64,000 nucleotides of DNA. It comes from Clostridiaceae bacterium JG1575 (GTDB lineage Bacteria > Bacillota > Clostridia > Clostridiales > Clostridiaceae). The translations under genes were made by a program, and so were the position numbers. The stretch is taken from assembly GCA_002838815.1 (NCBI GenBank), contig LQGW01000052.1, forward strand, positions 186,001 through 250,000, written 5' to 3'. The notes under the pieces are model-generated. The model had not been told where the DNA came from. It made no database searches and saw only the letters and a list, made by a program, of their open reading frames with translations. This document shows positions 35,664 through 43,839 of the stretch, one piece after another. Each line of letters begins with the position of its first letter. Positions within the stretch are counted from its first letter, which is position 1.

Positions 35664-37532
35664 CTATCGGCGGACCACGGCGGATACCGGGCACACTTCT
35701 TCACAGGTTCCGCACTTGATGCATTGGGCCGCATCGATGACGTGACGTTCTTTTACGGCGCCCTGGATGCAAGAGACCGGGCAGTTGCGAGCGCACTTGG
35801 TGCAGCCGATGCACGTATCGTTGATGAAGTATTCCGTCAGATTCGTGCAGACGCCGGCGGGACACTGATGGTCTTTGATGTGGGCCAAATATTCGTCGGG
35901 GAAATTGGCGATGGTGGAAAAAACGGGGTTGGGGGCGCTTTCCCCGAGGCCGCAAAGCGACGCATGGGCCACGGTGTCGGCCAAATCCTTCAAGTGATCC
36001 AAGTCCTCCAAGCTGGCCTCCCCTTCCGTGATTTTTTCTAAAATTTCCAGCATGCGCTTGGTGCCTTCCCGGCAGGGGGTGCACTTGCCGCAGGACTCTT
36101 CCACAATGAAGTCCATGTAGAACCGAGCCACATCCACCATGCAGGTGTGGTCATCCATGACGATCATGCCACCCGAACCCATCATGGAACCGATGGCGTG
36201 TAGGTTGTCAAAGTCGATGGGCGTATCGAAGTGCTCTGCGGTGATGCATCCCCCCGAAGGGCCACCGGTCTGCACCGCTTTAAATTCGCGCCCATGGGGA
36301 ATGCCGCCGCCGATGTCGTAGATCATTTGGCGAAGCGTGGTCCCCATGGGCACCTCCACAAGGCCCACGTTATTGATGTTGCCGCCCAGGGCAAACACCT
36401 TAGTGCCGGGGCTGTCTTGGGTACCGATGGAGCGGAACCAGTCCGGCCCTTTTAAAAGAATGGGGGCAATGTTGGCGTAGGTTTCCACGTTGTTTAGGAC
36501 CGTGGGTTTCAGCCACAGCCCTTTTTGCGCCATGCGCGGCGGTTTGACTCGGGGCATGCCTCGTTTGCCTTCAATGGATTGAACAAGAGCCGTGCCTTCT
36601 CCGCAGACAAAGGCGCCGGCCCCCAAGCGTAAGGAGAGGTTAAAGGAGAAGTCGGTGCCGAAAAGATGTTCGCCCAAAAGCCCATAGGCTTTGGCGGCTG
36701 CAATGGCCTCGTTGAGGCGGTGCACTGCGCCGGGATACTCCGCGCGGATGTAAATGTAGCCTTCATCCGCACCTACCGCATATCCGTTGATGATCATCGC
36801 CTCTATGACCGAATGAGGATCCCCTTCGAGCACTGAGCGGTCCATAAAGGCCCCTGGATCCCCTTCGTCGGCGTTGCATACGACGTATTTCTTTTCGCCC
36901 GGAGCTTCCCGGGTGTACTTCCATTTAAGGCCTGTGGGGAAGCCCGCGCCGCCCCGTCCCCGTAGGCCCGAAGCTTGAACCTCGGCAATAACTTCATCTG
37001 GAGTCATGGTGGTCAGCACTTTATACAAGGCCTGATACCCGTCCATGGCGATGTATTCGTCCAAGGACTCGGGGTTGATCCGTCCTGCGTTGCGCAGCAC
37101 GATTTTTTTCTGCAAGCGGTAGAAAGGGGCCTCATGATACGGCAGATAGCGATCCTCAAGAATGTTTTCCGGATGAATCAAGTCACTCACCGGCATCCCG
37201 CCTTTTAAATGCTCCTCATAGAGGCGATCCACATCCTCAAGTTTCATACGTGAGTAGAAAATGCCGCCAGGATACACGACGACGATGGGCCCCACCGCGC
37301 AAAAGCCAAAGCACCCCGTGCGCTGGATGCGGATTTGATCCTCCAGTCCATCGCGCGCCACCAATGAGCGCAAGCGGTCCATAATCTGATCGCCCTTGGA
37401 GGAGGAGCAACCGGTATCTCGACAAACCAAGACCTCGTATTGGAGCGAGGATTGCGACGATTCGCCCCGACGAAGGGCCATTTCTGCCAAGGATCGTTGT
37501 TGAATTTCCTTCAGCCGTTCCAACGTCATCAT
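35664..37532 (-). CDS. NuoF/HylB-like NADH- and FMN-binding subunit
   Basis: The 622-residue protein has an amino-terminal thioredoxin-like 2Fe-2S domain (CRDTGCSSSKG...CFGFC), the NADH/FMN domain with GRGGAGFPTG and CNADEGDPGAF, a SLBB region, the 4Fe-4S motif CGKCTPCREG, and two carboxy-terminal ferredoxin clusters (CIGCTKCARNCP, CIKCGTCEEVCP). This domain set is characteristic of HydB/HylB subunits of NAD-dependent, electron-bifurcating hydrogenases and formate dehydrogenases. It overlaps the upstream nuoE-like gene by four bases. Confidence 0.92.
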   Translation of the reverse strand: MMTLERLKEIQQRSLAEMALRRGESSQSSLQYEVLVCRDTGCSSSKGDQIMDRLRSLVARDGLEDQIRIQRTGCFGFCAVGPIVVVYPGGIFYSRMKLEDVDRLYEEHLKGGMPVSDLIHPENILEDRYLPYHEAPFYRLQKKIVLRNAGRINPESLDEYIAMDGYQALYKVLTTMTPDEVIAEVQASGLRGRGGAGFPTGLKWKYTREAPGEKKYVVCNADEGDPGAFMDRSVLEGDPHSVIEAMIINGYAVGADEGYIYIRAEYPGAVHRLNEAIAAAKAYGLLGEHLFGTDFSFNLSLRLGAGAFVCGEGTALVQSIEGKRGMPRVKPPRMAQKGLWLKPTVLNNVETYANIAPILLKGPDWFRSIGTQDSPGTKVFALGGNINNVGLVEVPMGTTLRQMIYDIGGGIPHGREFKAVQTGGPSGGCITAEHFDTPIDFDNLHAIGSMMGSGGMIVMDDHTCMVDVARFYMDFIVEESCGKCTPCREGTKRMLEILEKITEGEASLEDLDHLKDLADTVAHASLCGLGESAPNPVFSTIANFPDEYLAHIKDHQCPAGVCTNLTEYFINDTCIGCTKCARNCPVSCIQGAVKERHVIDAAQCIKCGTCEEVCPVSAVVRR

Positions 37533-38074
37533 ACGGATTCCCCTGCCTTTTCCAAGTGTTTTTGGGCTTCTTCCATCGCTTTCGGGTCTTCCTTCAGGTG
37601 ATCCAAAAGGGCGATGACATCCTTGGGATGGAGTCGGCCATGCACCTGCGTGCCTTCCGTCAAGACCGGTGCCATACCGCAGGCACCCAGACAGCGCGTG
37701 GTGGATACGGAGACGCGTCCGTCCTCACTGGTAGTGCCGGCTTTGACTCCGGTGATGGTCTCCACTTCCTGAAGAATCTTCACCGCGCCCTTAACATAGC
37801 AGGCGGTCCCCATGCAAACGGAAATCTGCTTTTTTCCCTTGGGAATCTCGGTAAAGCGGGAATAAAAGGTGATGACGCCATAGACTTCCGTCATGGGAAT
37901 GGAGAGCTCCGCAGCAATGAGCTCCTGAGCTTCCTTTGGGATGAATCCCAATTCATCCTGAACGTGATGCAAGGCGCCCATGAGCATCCCAGGTTGCCCC
38001 TTCAAGGGCTGCAGGTACCGTTTGAGGGCCTTCAGATCGTCTTCCCGCGAAACGGGATCAAAGTATTTTGACAT
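37529..38074 (-). CDS. NuoE/HylC-like 2Fe-2S subunit
   Basis: The 181-residue protein has a helical amino terminus and a thioredoxin-like 2Fe-2S domain with cysteines in CMGTACYVKG and CLGACGMAP. It is the first gene of the formate dehydrogenase operon, following a promoter and a GGGAG site. With the NuoF-like subunit it forms the NAD(H) module. Confidence 0.92.
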   Translation of the reverse strand: MSKYFDPVSREDDLKALKRYLQPLKGQPGMLMGALHHVQDELGFIPKEAQELIAAELSIPMTEVYGVITFYSRFTEIPKGKKQISVCMGTACYVKGAVKILQEVETITGVKAGTTSEDGRVSVSTTRCLGACGMAPVLTEGTQVHGRLHPKDVIALLDHLKEDPKAMEEAQKHLEKAGESV

Positions 38075-38161
38075 GTGTTTCTCCCTTTGACCTACGTTAT
38101 ATTTATGTCAGGCCGTTCGACACGATTCGTCTCGTTTGCTTCACAAACGACTTCATACCCC

Positions 38162-38189
38162 ATTATAGCCTATTTGGCCGTGATTCAAA
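38162..38189 (-). promoter_or_regulatory. Promoter of the formate dehydrogenase operon
   Basis: On the minus strand TTTGAA (38189-38184) and TATAAT (38167-38162) are 16 bases apart, about 90 bases before the nuoE-like ATG and directly after the terminator of the cofactor operon. Confidence 0.6.
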
Positions 38190-38216
38190 AGAGAAAAAAG
38201 AGGCCCTGAAGGCCTC
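38190..38216 (-). terminator. Terminator of the molybdenum-cofactor operon
   Basis: A GAGGCC/GGCCTC stem (38200-38216) is followed on the minus strand by CTTTTTTCTC. It lies about 110 bases after the small MOSC gene. Confidence 0.75.
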
Positions 38217-38325
38217 CTGTTATGCATCTAAATAGCTGTATGTATTCTTTTATTCCCCCAAAAGAAATGCATAAAATCCCGACAAATATGCATGGATATC
38301 GACTGTTTATGGATTGTTCCAAGGA

Positions 38326-38688
38326 TCAGTCCTTTGGCAGAGGCTCCAGCCGGTCGCCAACATGAAGCCAAAGCGGTTCCGGTGCATGGATAAAATAAAC
38401 CGAAGAATGCAGGGGACAATCCTTGGGAAACAAGGGGCAACCGGGGTGGCATCTTTTGCCCTTCGCCGCCACCGTAAAAATCCAGTCTTGAAGCCTCAGG
38501 CGATCCCCCGTTTGCAATTCGGGGGTCCCAAAAGCTAGGACATCCGGAACAAAGCGCCGAAGGCAAAGCCCCTCCCCTCTTCTCTTAGCCGCCAGCCAAA
38601 GCGCCTCTTCCATGAGCGTAAAGCATCCATCGGATCCTGTGGGCACCTTCAGAAAAGCACCCCCTTTGGGCCATTGTTTTAGGATCAT
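38326..38688 (-). CDS. Small MOSC-like protein
   Basis: The 120-residue protein has the core TGDRLRLQDWIFTVAAKGKRCHPGC followed by a second Cys, which parallels the GxLLEIG...TQIGKECHKGC...GDC segment of the MOSC domain in the preceding fusion protein. MOSC domains are known to handle sulfur or the Moco ligand, using a conserved cysteine. The gene starts at 38688 with ATGA overlap to the moaC-MOSC stop, so it is the last gene of the operon. It looks like a shortened MOSC domain and its exact role is unknown. Confidence 0.65.
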   Translation of the reverse strand: MILKQWPKGGAFLKVPTGSDGCFTLMEEALWLAAKRRGEGLCLRRFVPDVLAFGTPELQTGDRLRLQDWIFTVAAKGKRCHPGCPLFPKDCPLHSSVYFIHAPEPLWLHVGDRLEPLPKD

Positions 38689-39629
38689 GACTGCGGCAAA
38701 AAGACGCGGATGGCATCCCCTGGGTGAATGGTGCCGCCTCGACGCACCCTTGTGAAGATTCCTTCTCGGGGCATTACGCAATCCCCCACCAACGAACGGA
38801 TTTCACAGCCCTTATGGCATTCCTTTCCGATTTGAGTGACCTCTTGTAGGGTTTCGCCAATTTCCAAGAGGGTGCCCACGGGGAGTGTATGCAGTACAAG
38901 CCCTTGCGTGGTGAGGTTTTCGGCAAAGGAGCCGATGGGCAGGTCTTTGGTTTGCGCACGTTTGGCGTAGCTCTCAATGGCCAAAAGGGAAACCATGCGG
39001 TGCCAGTTGCCCGCATGAGCATCCCCTTCTAACCCGACGCCCTCCAAAAAAAGCCCCTTCGCCACGGGTTCCTTCACCGTCCCTTTGGCTTGGCTGAAAT
39101 TGACGCTCACAACCGTCCCCGTTGTTGGGCCTTGGGAAGATGAAAGGCTCCGCTCCATGGCTTCTGGGAAGAAGAAGGGGCCGGACTTGCCGCCCTCTTT
39201 GCTCAACAGGTGGATCTCTCCCAACACCATGGCCTTATCCACAGCCTTGCACATATCATAGATGCTCAAAAGGGCGGCGCATACGGCGGTGAGGGCCTCC
39301 ATTTCTACTCCCGTGGGGCCATAGGTGGAAACTTCCGATGTGACCTGCACGCTGGTTTCTTGTACGTCAAAAGACAAATCCACCCCCCGCAGCGGGATGT
39401 TGTGGCAAAGGAGTATGAGCTCTGAGGTTTTTTTCGCCGCCGAAATGCCGGCAAGTTGCGCCACGGCCAAGACATCGCCCTTTTCAATGCGGCCTTGGCG
39501 GATGCGTTCCATGGTTTCTTTTCGACCGTGGATGGTTCCTTGGGCCACCGCTCGTCGGTGGCTTTCTTTTTTGTCCCTCAGGTCCACCATGCGTCCCCGC
39601 CCCTCTTCATTCAAATGTGTGAATTCCAT
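38685..39629 (-). CDS. MoaC fused to a MOSC domain
   Basis: The 314-residue protein joins MoaC (residues 1-155), which converts GTP-derived 3',8-cyclo-GTP into cyclic pyranopterin monophosphate, to a MOSC domain (about 165-314). MoaC motifs are MVDLRDK, LCHNIPL, MEALTAVC and MCKAVDK. The MOSC part has GLEGDAHAGNWHR, the cysteines in GKECHKGC and a PREGIFTRV end. The ATG at 39629 follows TTGGAGG, 1 base after the moaA stop. Confidence 0.88.
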   Translation of the reverse strand: MEFTHLNEEGRGRMVDLRDKKESHRRAVAQGTIHGRKETMERIRQGRIEKGDVLAVAQLAGISAAKKTSELILLCHNIPLRGVDLSFDVQETSVQVTSEVSTYGPTGVEMEALTAVCAALLSIYDMCKAVDKAMVLGEIHLLSKEGGKSGPFFFPEAMERSLSSSQGPTTGTVVSVNFSQAKGTVKEPVAKGLFLEGVGLEGDAHAGNWHRMVSLLAIESYAKRAQTKDLPIGSFAENLTTQGLVLHTLPVGTLLEIGETLQEVTQIGKECHKGCEIRSLVGDCVMPREGIFTRVRRGGTIHPGDAIRVFLPQS

Positions 39630-39630
39630 G

Positions 39631-40590
39631 CTATCCTCCAATTTCATTCATGGTTGCCCCCGAGTGGCTCGCCTCTTCCAGCTGATGCCTTTTGGGCTTA
39701 TGTTTCACGGCCTCCAAGATGAGCGGTTTTAAGTCCCGCCCCTGCCGCAGGGCCAAGCGAAGATCCACGCCTGTCTCATGGTGCAAGCAAAGCCTCAGCT
39801 TGCCGGTGGCGGAGAGCCTCAGGCGGCTGCACGTATCGCAAAAGCTGCAGGAGATGGGATCGATGAATCCAATGGTTCCTTTATAGCCCGGGAGGCGATA
39901 AAGAGAGGCCACACCGCCCCGCTCTTGGGGCAGCGGCTGGAGCTCGGGATGTTCGTTTAAAATCGTTTGGGCGCTGTAAAACCGGAAGATTCCATGCAGG
40001 GCCTCCCCCATGGGCATTAGTTCAATAAACCGGACGCTGAGCGCCTCATGATGCGTCAGCTCCATGAGGGCGTCCACCTCAATTTCATTGAAGCCGCCTA
40101 AAAGTACGGTATTGATTTTGAGAGGGGTCAGGCCCGAACGTTTGGCTGCCTCCAGTCCTTCAAGGACCTTTGAGAGGGCCCCGCCCCTTGTGATGCTCAA
40201 ATACTTCACGGGATCTAAGGTGTCTAGGCTGACGTTCACTCGGTCCAAACCGGCGTCCTTTAACGGTTGCGCAAGATCCTTAAGCAAAAGCCCATTGGTG
40301 GTCAACGCAAGTTCTTCAATGCCCAGGTCCTTGAGCCCGCGGACGATGGGCAAAAGATCCCCGCGCAAAAGCGGCTCGCCCCCCGTTAGGCGAATCTTAC
40401 GGATGCCCAGTTCGTGAAAGACGCGGGCCAAGGCCAAAATTTCCTCACACGTCATGGGGGATTCCTCCCCTTGGGAGGGCTGCCAGCCCATGGGCATGCA
40501 ATAGGTACAGCGCAGGTTGCAAGCGCAGGTCAGGGAAATGCGCAGATAATCCAAGCGTCGGCCCTGTCCGTCCAACAAATCCGCCTTCAA
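39631..40590 (-). CDS. moaA: GTP 3',8-cyclase MoaA
   Basis: MoaA is a radical SAM enzyme that performs the first step of molybdenum-cofactor synthesis. The 319-residue protein has the SAM cluster CNLRCTYC, the carboxy-terminal cluster cysteines (CSFCDTCSRLRL...CLH), and the MNEIGG tail. It overlaps the upstream moeA-PBP fusion by four bases. Confidence 0.95.
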   Translation of the reverse strand: MKADLLDGQGRRLDYLRISLTCACNLRCTYCMPMGWQPSQGEESPMTCEEILALARVFHELGIRKIRLTGGEPLLRGDLLPIVRGLKDLGIEELALTTNGLLLKDLAQPLKDAGLDRVNVSLDTLDPVKYLSITRGGALSKVLEGLEAAKRSGLTPLKINTVLLGGFNEIEVDALMELTHHEALSVRFIELMPMGEALHGIFRFYSAQTILNEHPELQPLPQERGGVASLYRLPGYKGTIGFIDPISCSFCDTCSRLRLSATGKLRLCLHHETGVDLRLALRQGRDLKPLILEAVKHKPKRHQLEEASHSGATMNEIGG

Positions 40591-42464
40591 GAGATCACCT
40601 CCCCCAGATCCTCCAGGCGGTAGCCACCACGCGCTCGAAGTGCGTTTTGGAAGGACTCCGATTGAAGAGAGGCGATGAATTTTTGCACCCGTTCATCGTC
40701 AAGGTCCGCTTTGGCTACGAGAAAGTCGTAGGATTCTTCGCCCAGGGGTATGAAGTCCAGATCCAAGGCGCGGGCCGCGGACAACACCCCGGCGCCACAG
40801 GTGGCGGAGCCTTCTTTGACGGCGGCCGCCACCGTGGTATGGGTTGTGGCTTCCCGATCATAGCCTTGAATGGCAGCGGCATCGATCTTTGCTGCGCGCA
40901 GGCGATCGTCAAGGAAAATCCTGGTGCCCGAGCCCCGCTGTCGGTTGATGAAACGCACCCCCGGCCGCGTCAAATCGGCGATGCCTTGGATCCCTTGGGG
41001 ATTGCCCTTGGGCACCATGAGCCCTTGGGTGCGTCCGGGTCCTCGCAAGAGTGCATGGGTTCCCTCGGGGAAATATTGAGCCAGCAGCGGGAGGTTGTAG
41101 GTGCGCGTGGCCTCATCGAGCACATGCACGGGGGCCAACACGGCCTCGCCATCCAAAAGAGCCAACACGCCACCCATGGAGCCCACGTGGGTGGATTGCA
41201 GGGGGCAACGATCGCGCAAAAGATCCAAACAGATGTCGTGGCTTCCAATGACGGGTAATCGATCTTGAATTTCCGATGCGTCCCGCAAAAGCCGCACCAG
41301 CAGCGTTTCCCTGCGGTGCAACCCTTCGCGGTTTCTCGGAATCTCCCCGATGCCGTCGGCCCGAACAAGGCTCATGGAGACCCCGGCGCCCTGCCCGCTG
41401 GGCGTGGCGTGATAAGTTCCGTCGATATAAGCGAGGCTGACCCGGAGAAACTCTTGATTTTTTAAAGAAGAGTGGATGGGCTGGGCCATCTTGGCCGTGA
41501 CGTAGGTTTCTTTCTGCTTTTGGCCCGAGAGCACGGAGAGGATGGGGTCGCAAAATTCATGAAAACTTAGGTAGGCGGATACGGGATAGCCGGGGATGCC
41601 CAGCACGGGGGTCGCACCAATTTTCCCCAAGATTACGGGTTTGCCCGGCTTCATGGCAACGCCATGAACCACGACCTCTCCTAAGTCCGCCAAGGTCTGG
41701 GCCGTATAGTCCTTGGTTCCTGCAGAAGATCCCGCCCCCACCAAAACCACATCAAAGCGTTCTGCGGCGCTCTGAAGGGCCTGCCTTAAAAGATGCGGAT
41801 CGTCGGGGCAAACGGGCAGGCACTGAGCCTTAGCTCCAGCCTCTTGACAAAGGGCCCGAAGCATCGTGGAATTGGAATCCGTAATGCGCCCCCTTTGATC
41901 CGGCGCCCCCGGAGGGAGCAGTTCCGACCCTGTGGGTAAAATGGCGACGCTGGGCTGGGTATAGACCTCCACCTCGGAGACGCCACCGGCTAAGAGCGAC
42001 CCCAAATCAAAGGGACGAATGCGATGTCTTGAGGCGAGGATCATCTCCGTGGCCACAAGGTCCTCCCCCACCGGGCGAACGTGTTGCCACGCAATGGCGG
42101 CAGCACGGATCGTCAGCCCAGTGGGGCCGACCACCACCTCCTCTTTCATGATCACGGCATCAAAAGGGGGATCGATGGGATTTCCAGTGTTTACCACCTG
42201 ATAATCGTTGCCTTCTTGCAAAATTAGCGGATTCAGCGGACGGGCATCGGCGGTTTTTTGAGCGCAGACGGCAATCCCGTCCATGGCGGCGCAGGGATAA
42301 CTGGGTGAGGAGCGCTGGGCATAGACGGGGGCAAAACTCACCCGTCCCAAGGCCTCCTCGCAGGGGATCCGCTCGCTGCGAGGGGTCAAGGAAAGCGCCT
42401 TTTGATAAAGAGCCTTGGCCTTCTTAAGATCCATATTGCCGATATAGCGAGTTTCCTGATTCAT
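40587..42464 (-). CDS. Molybdopterin molybdotransferase fused to a periplasmic-binding-like domain
   Basis: The 625-residue protein has a MoeA part (residues 1-400; PCAAMDGIA, GAGSSAGTKD, MKPGKPVILG, GIPGYPVSAY) joined to a PBP-like domain (about 415-625; SHDICLDLL, FINRQRGSGTRIFLDD) as in MoeA/LysR-substrate fusions. MoeA inserts molybdate into adenylylated molybdopterin. The fused domain, in other proteins, binds molybdate or a related oxyanion, so it may sense or deliver metal. It overlaps its neighbours by four bases on each side. Confidence 0.9.
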   Translation of the reverse strand: MNQETRYIGNMDLKKAKALYQKALSLTPRSERIPCEEALGRVSFAPVYAQRSSPSYPCAAMDGIAVCAQKTADARPLNPLILQEGNDYQVVNTGNPIDPPFDAVIMKEEVVVGPTGLTIRAAAIAWQHVRPVGEDLVATEMILASRHRIRPFDLGSLLAGGVSEVEVYTQPSVAILPTGSELLPPGAPDQRGRITDSNSTMLRALCQEAGAKAQCLPVCPDDPHLLRQALQSAAERFDVVLVGAGSSAGTKDYTAQTLADLGEVVVHGVAMKPGKPVILGKIGATPVLGIPGYPVSAYLSFHEFCDPILSVLSGQKQKETYVTAKMAQPIHSSLKNQEFLRVSLAYIDGTYHATPSGQGAGVSMSLVRADGIGEIPRNREGLHRRETLLVRLLRDASEIQDRLPVIGSHDICLDLLRDRCPLQSTHVGSMGGVLALLDGEAVLAPVHVLDEATRTYNLPLLAQYFPEGTHALLRGPGRTQGLMVPKGNPQGIQGIADLTRPGVRFINRQRGSGTRIFLDDRLRAAKIDAAAIQGYDREATTHTTVAAAVKEGSATCGAGVLSAARALDLDFIPLGEESYDFLVAKADLDDERVQKFIASLQSESFQNALRARGGYRLEDLGEVIS

Positions 42465-43678
42465 CGAAGCACCACCTCAATCTTTGCGCCCTCATCGAGG
42501 CCTTCACAGGCCTCCGGGAGCAGAACATAACCCGAGGCCTTGCGCCACTGGGATAAAAGAGCCGACTGTTGGGGAATGGGTGTGGCCCAAAGCCCCTCCT
42601 CTCCTTTCGAGAGCGTCACAAACAAACAGGTCAAGCGCCCTGGAGAGGACGCCACATTTTCACGAAGGCGCGCAGGCACGCAGCGTCGCACCGATTGAAT
42701 CCCTAAGGATTGCTCGATGTATGGGATCCCCAAAAGTTCAAAGGCCATGAGGGCGGACAGGGGGTGCCCGGGAAGACCCAGGACCGGGACCTCGCCCAAA
42801 CGAGCCGCAAGGGTTGGCTTGCCGGGTTTGAGACGAAGTCCGTGGAATAAAATCTCTGCGCCGGCCTCCTCCATCATGCGCCTTGTGAAATCCCGAGCCC
42901 CTGCAGAGCTCCCGGCCGTCACTAAAATCAAGTCTGCGGCCTGCTGTGCCTCCCATAACGCAAGCTTTTGCGCCTCAGGATCATCGGGCAATAGACGGGA
43001 ATACGTCTCTACGGTGCAGCTTTTAGGGAGACGGGCGGCCAAAAGGATGCGGTTGATGTCCCGGACGCAGCCTAGAGGCAGCGCCTCTCCCGGCTCGATT
43101 AGCTCATCCCCTGTGGATAAAAGCGCTACACGCAGCGGGGCAATGCACGGGATTTGGGCATAACCCACCGAGGCCAGAGCCGCTAAATCCTCGCCCGTAA
43201 GGACGGTGCCTTGTTCCACCACAGGGGCCCCACAGCGAAGATCGTCCCCGGGAAAGATCAGGTGTTCGTGGATGCGGGCGGGGCGCTCCACCAAAACATG
43301 GGGCCCCAGGCGGCGAGCATCCTCCATCATCACCATGGCGTCGGCCCCTTTCGGCAACATGCCCCCCGTGGGCACGGCCACGGTTTGAAGTTCATGGATG
43401 CTCCAGGGATTCCTCTCGCCCATGGTACATTCCCCCAATAAAAGCAGAGGAACAGGTCCCTGGGGCGAAGCTCCCTGCGTGCCCCGGGCGCAAACCGCAA
43501 AGCCATCCACCGTGCTGCGTAAAAACGCCGGCACGTCTTCTTGGGCCAATAGAGTTTCCCCGGCCACTTTACCCAGGGCGTCCAAAAGAGACGCCTCTTC
43601 CAGACGCCGGGGCAGGGTCGTATGCGTTAAGAGGCACTCCAAGGCCTCATTTAGGGAAACGGTGTTTAAATAATGCAT
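42461..43678 (-). CDS. moeA: Molybdopterin molybdotransferase MoeA
   Basis: This second MoeA of 405 residues has STVDGFAV near the start, VAVPTGGMLPKGADAMV, GSSAGARDFT, LKPGKPTLA and GLPGHPLSA. The start at 43678 follows AAAGGAAG; an open frame extends to 43888 but overlaps a long hairpin and is not expected to be translated. Two MoeA copies in one organism often differ in whether they insert molybdenum or tungsten, but this cannot be told here. Confidence 0.93.
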   Translation of the reverse strand: MHYLNTVSLNEALECLLTHTTLPRRLEEASLLDALGKVAGETLLAQEDVPAFLRSTVDGFAVCARGTQGASPQGPVPLLLLGECTMGERNPWSIHELQTVAVPTGGMLPKGADAMVMMEDARRLGPHVLVERPARIHEHLIFPGDDLRCGAPVVEQGTVLTGEDLAALASVGYAQIPCIAPLRVALLSTGDELIEPGEALPLGCVRDINRILLAARLPKSCTVETYSRLLPDDPEAQKLALWEAQQAADLILVTAGSSAGARDFTRRMMEEAGAEILFHGLRLKPGKPTLAARLGEVPVLGLPGHPLSALMAFELLGIPYIEQSLGIQSVRRCVPARLRENVASSPGRLTCLFVTLSKGEEGLWATPIPQQSALLSQWRKASGYVLLPEACEGLDEGAKIEVVLR

Positions 43679-43755
43679 GGGCTTCCTTTCTCGTTGGTCG
43701 AGGGTCAAGTTGGGACTTGACGTTCCGTCCCTTCGTCTTAATATTATACAATAAG

Positions 43756-43810
43756 AACGGGCAAGGAGTGCCGAGGTTATGCGATTGAACCTCGGCACTC
43801 CTTGCCCGTT
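43756..43810 (-). terminator. Long perfect inverted repeat after mobA-fdhD
   Basis: A 23-base perfect stem (43756-43778 with 43788-43810) with a 9-base loop lies 30 bases after the mobA-fdhD stop. On the minus strand a partly T-rich stretch and TATAAT (43748-43743) follow. It is probably a terminator, with the moeA promoter next. Confidence 0.7.
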
Positions 43811-43839
43811 TGAAAGGGATCTTTTCGGTCCAAGAATCC

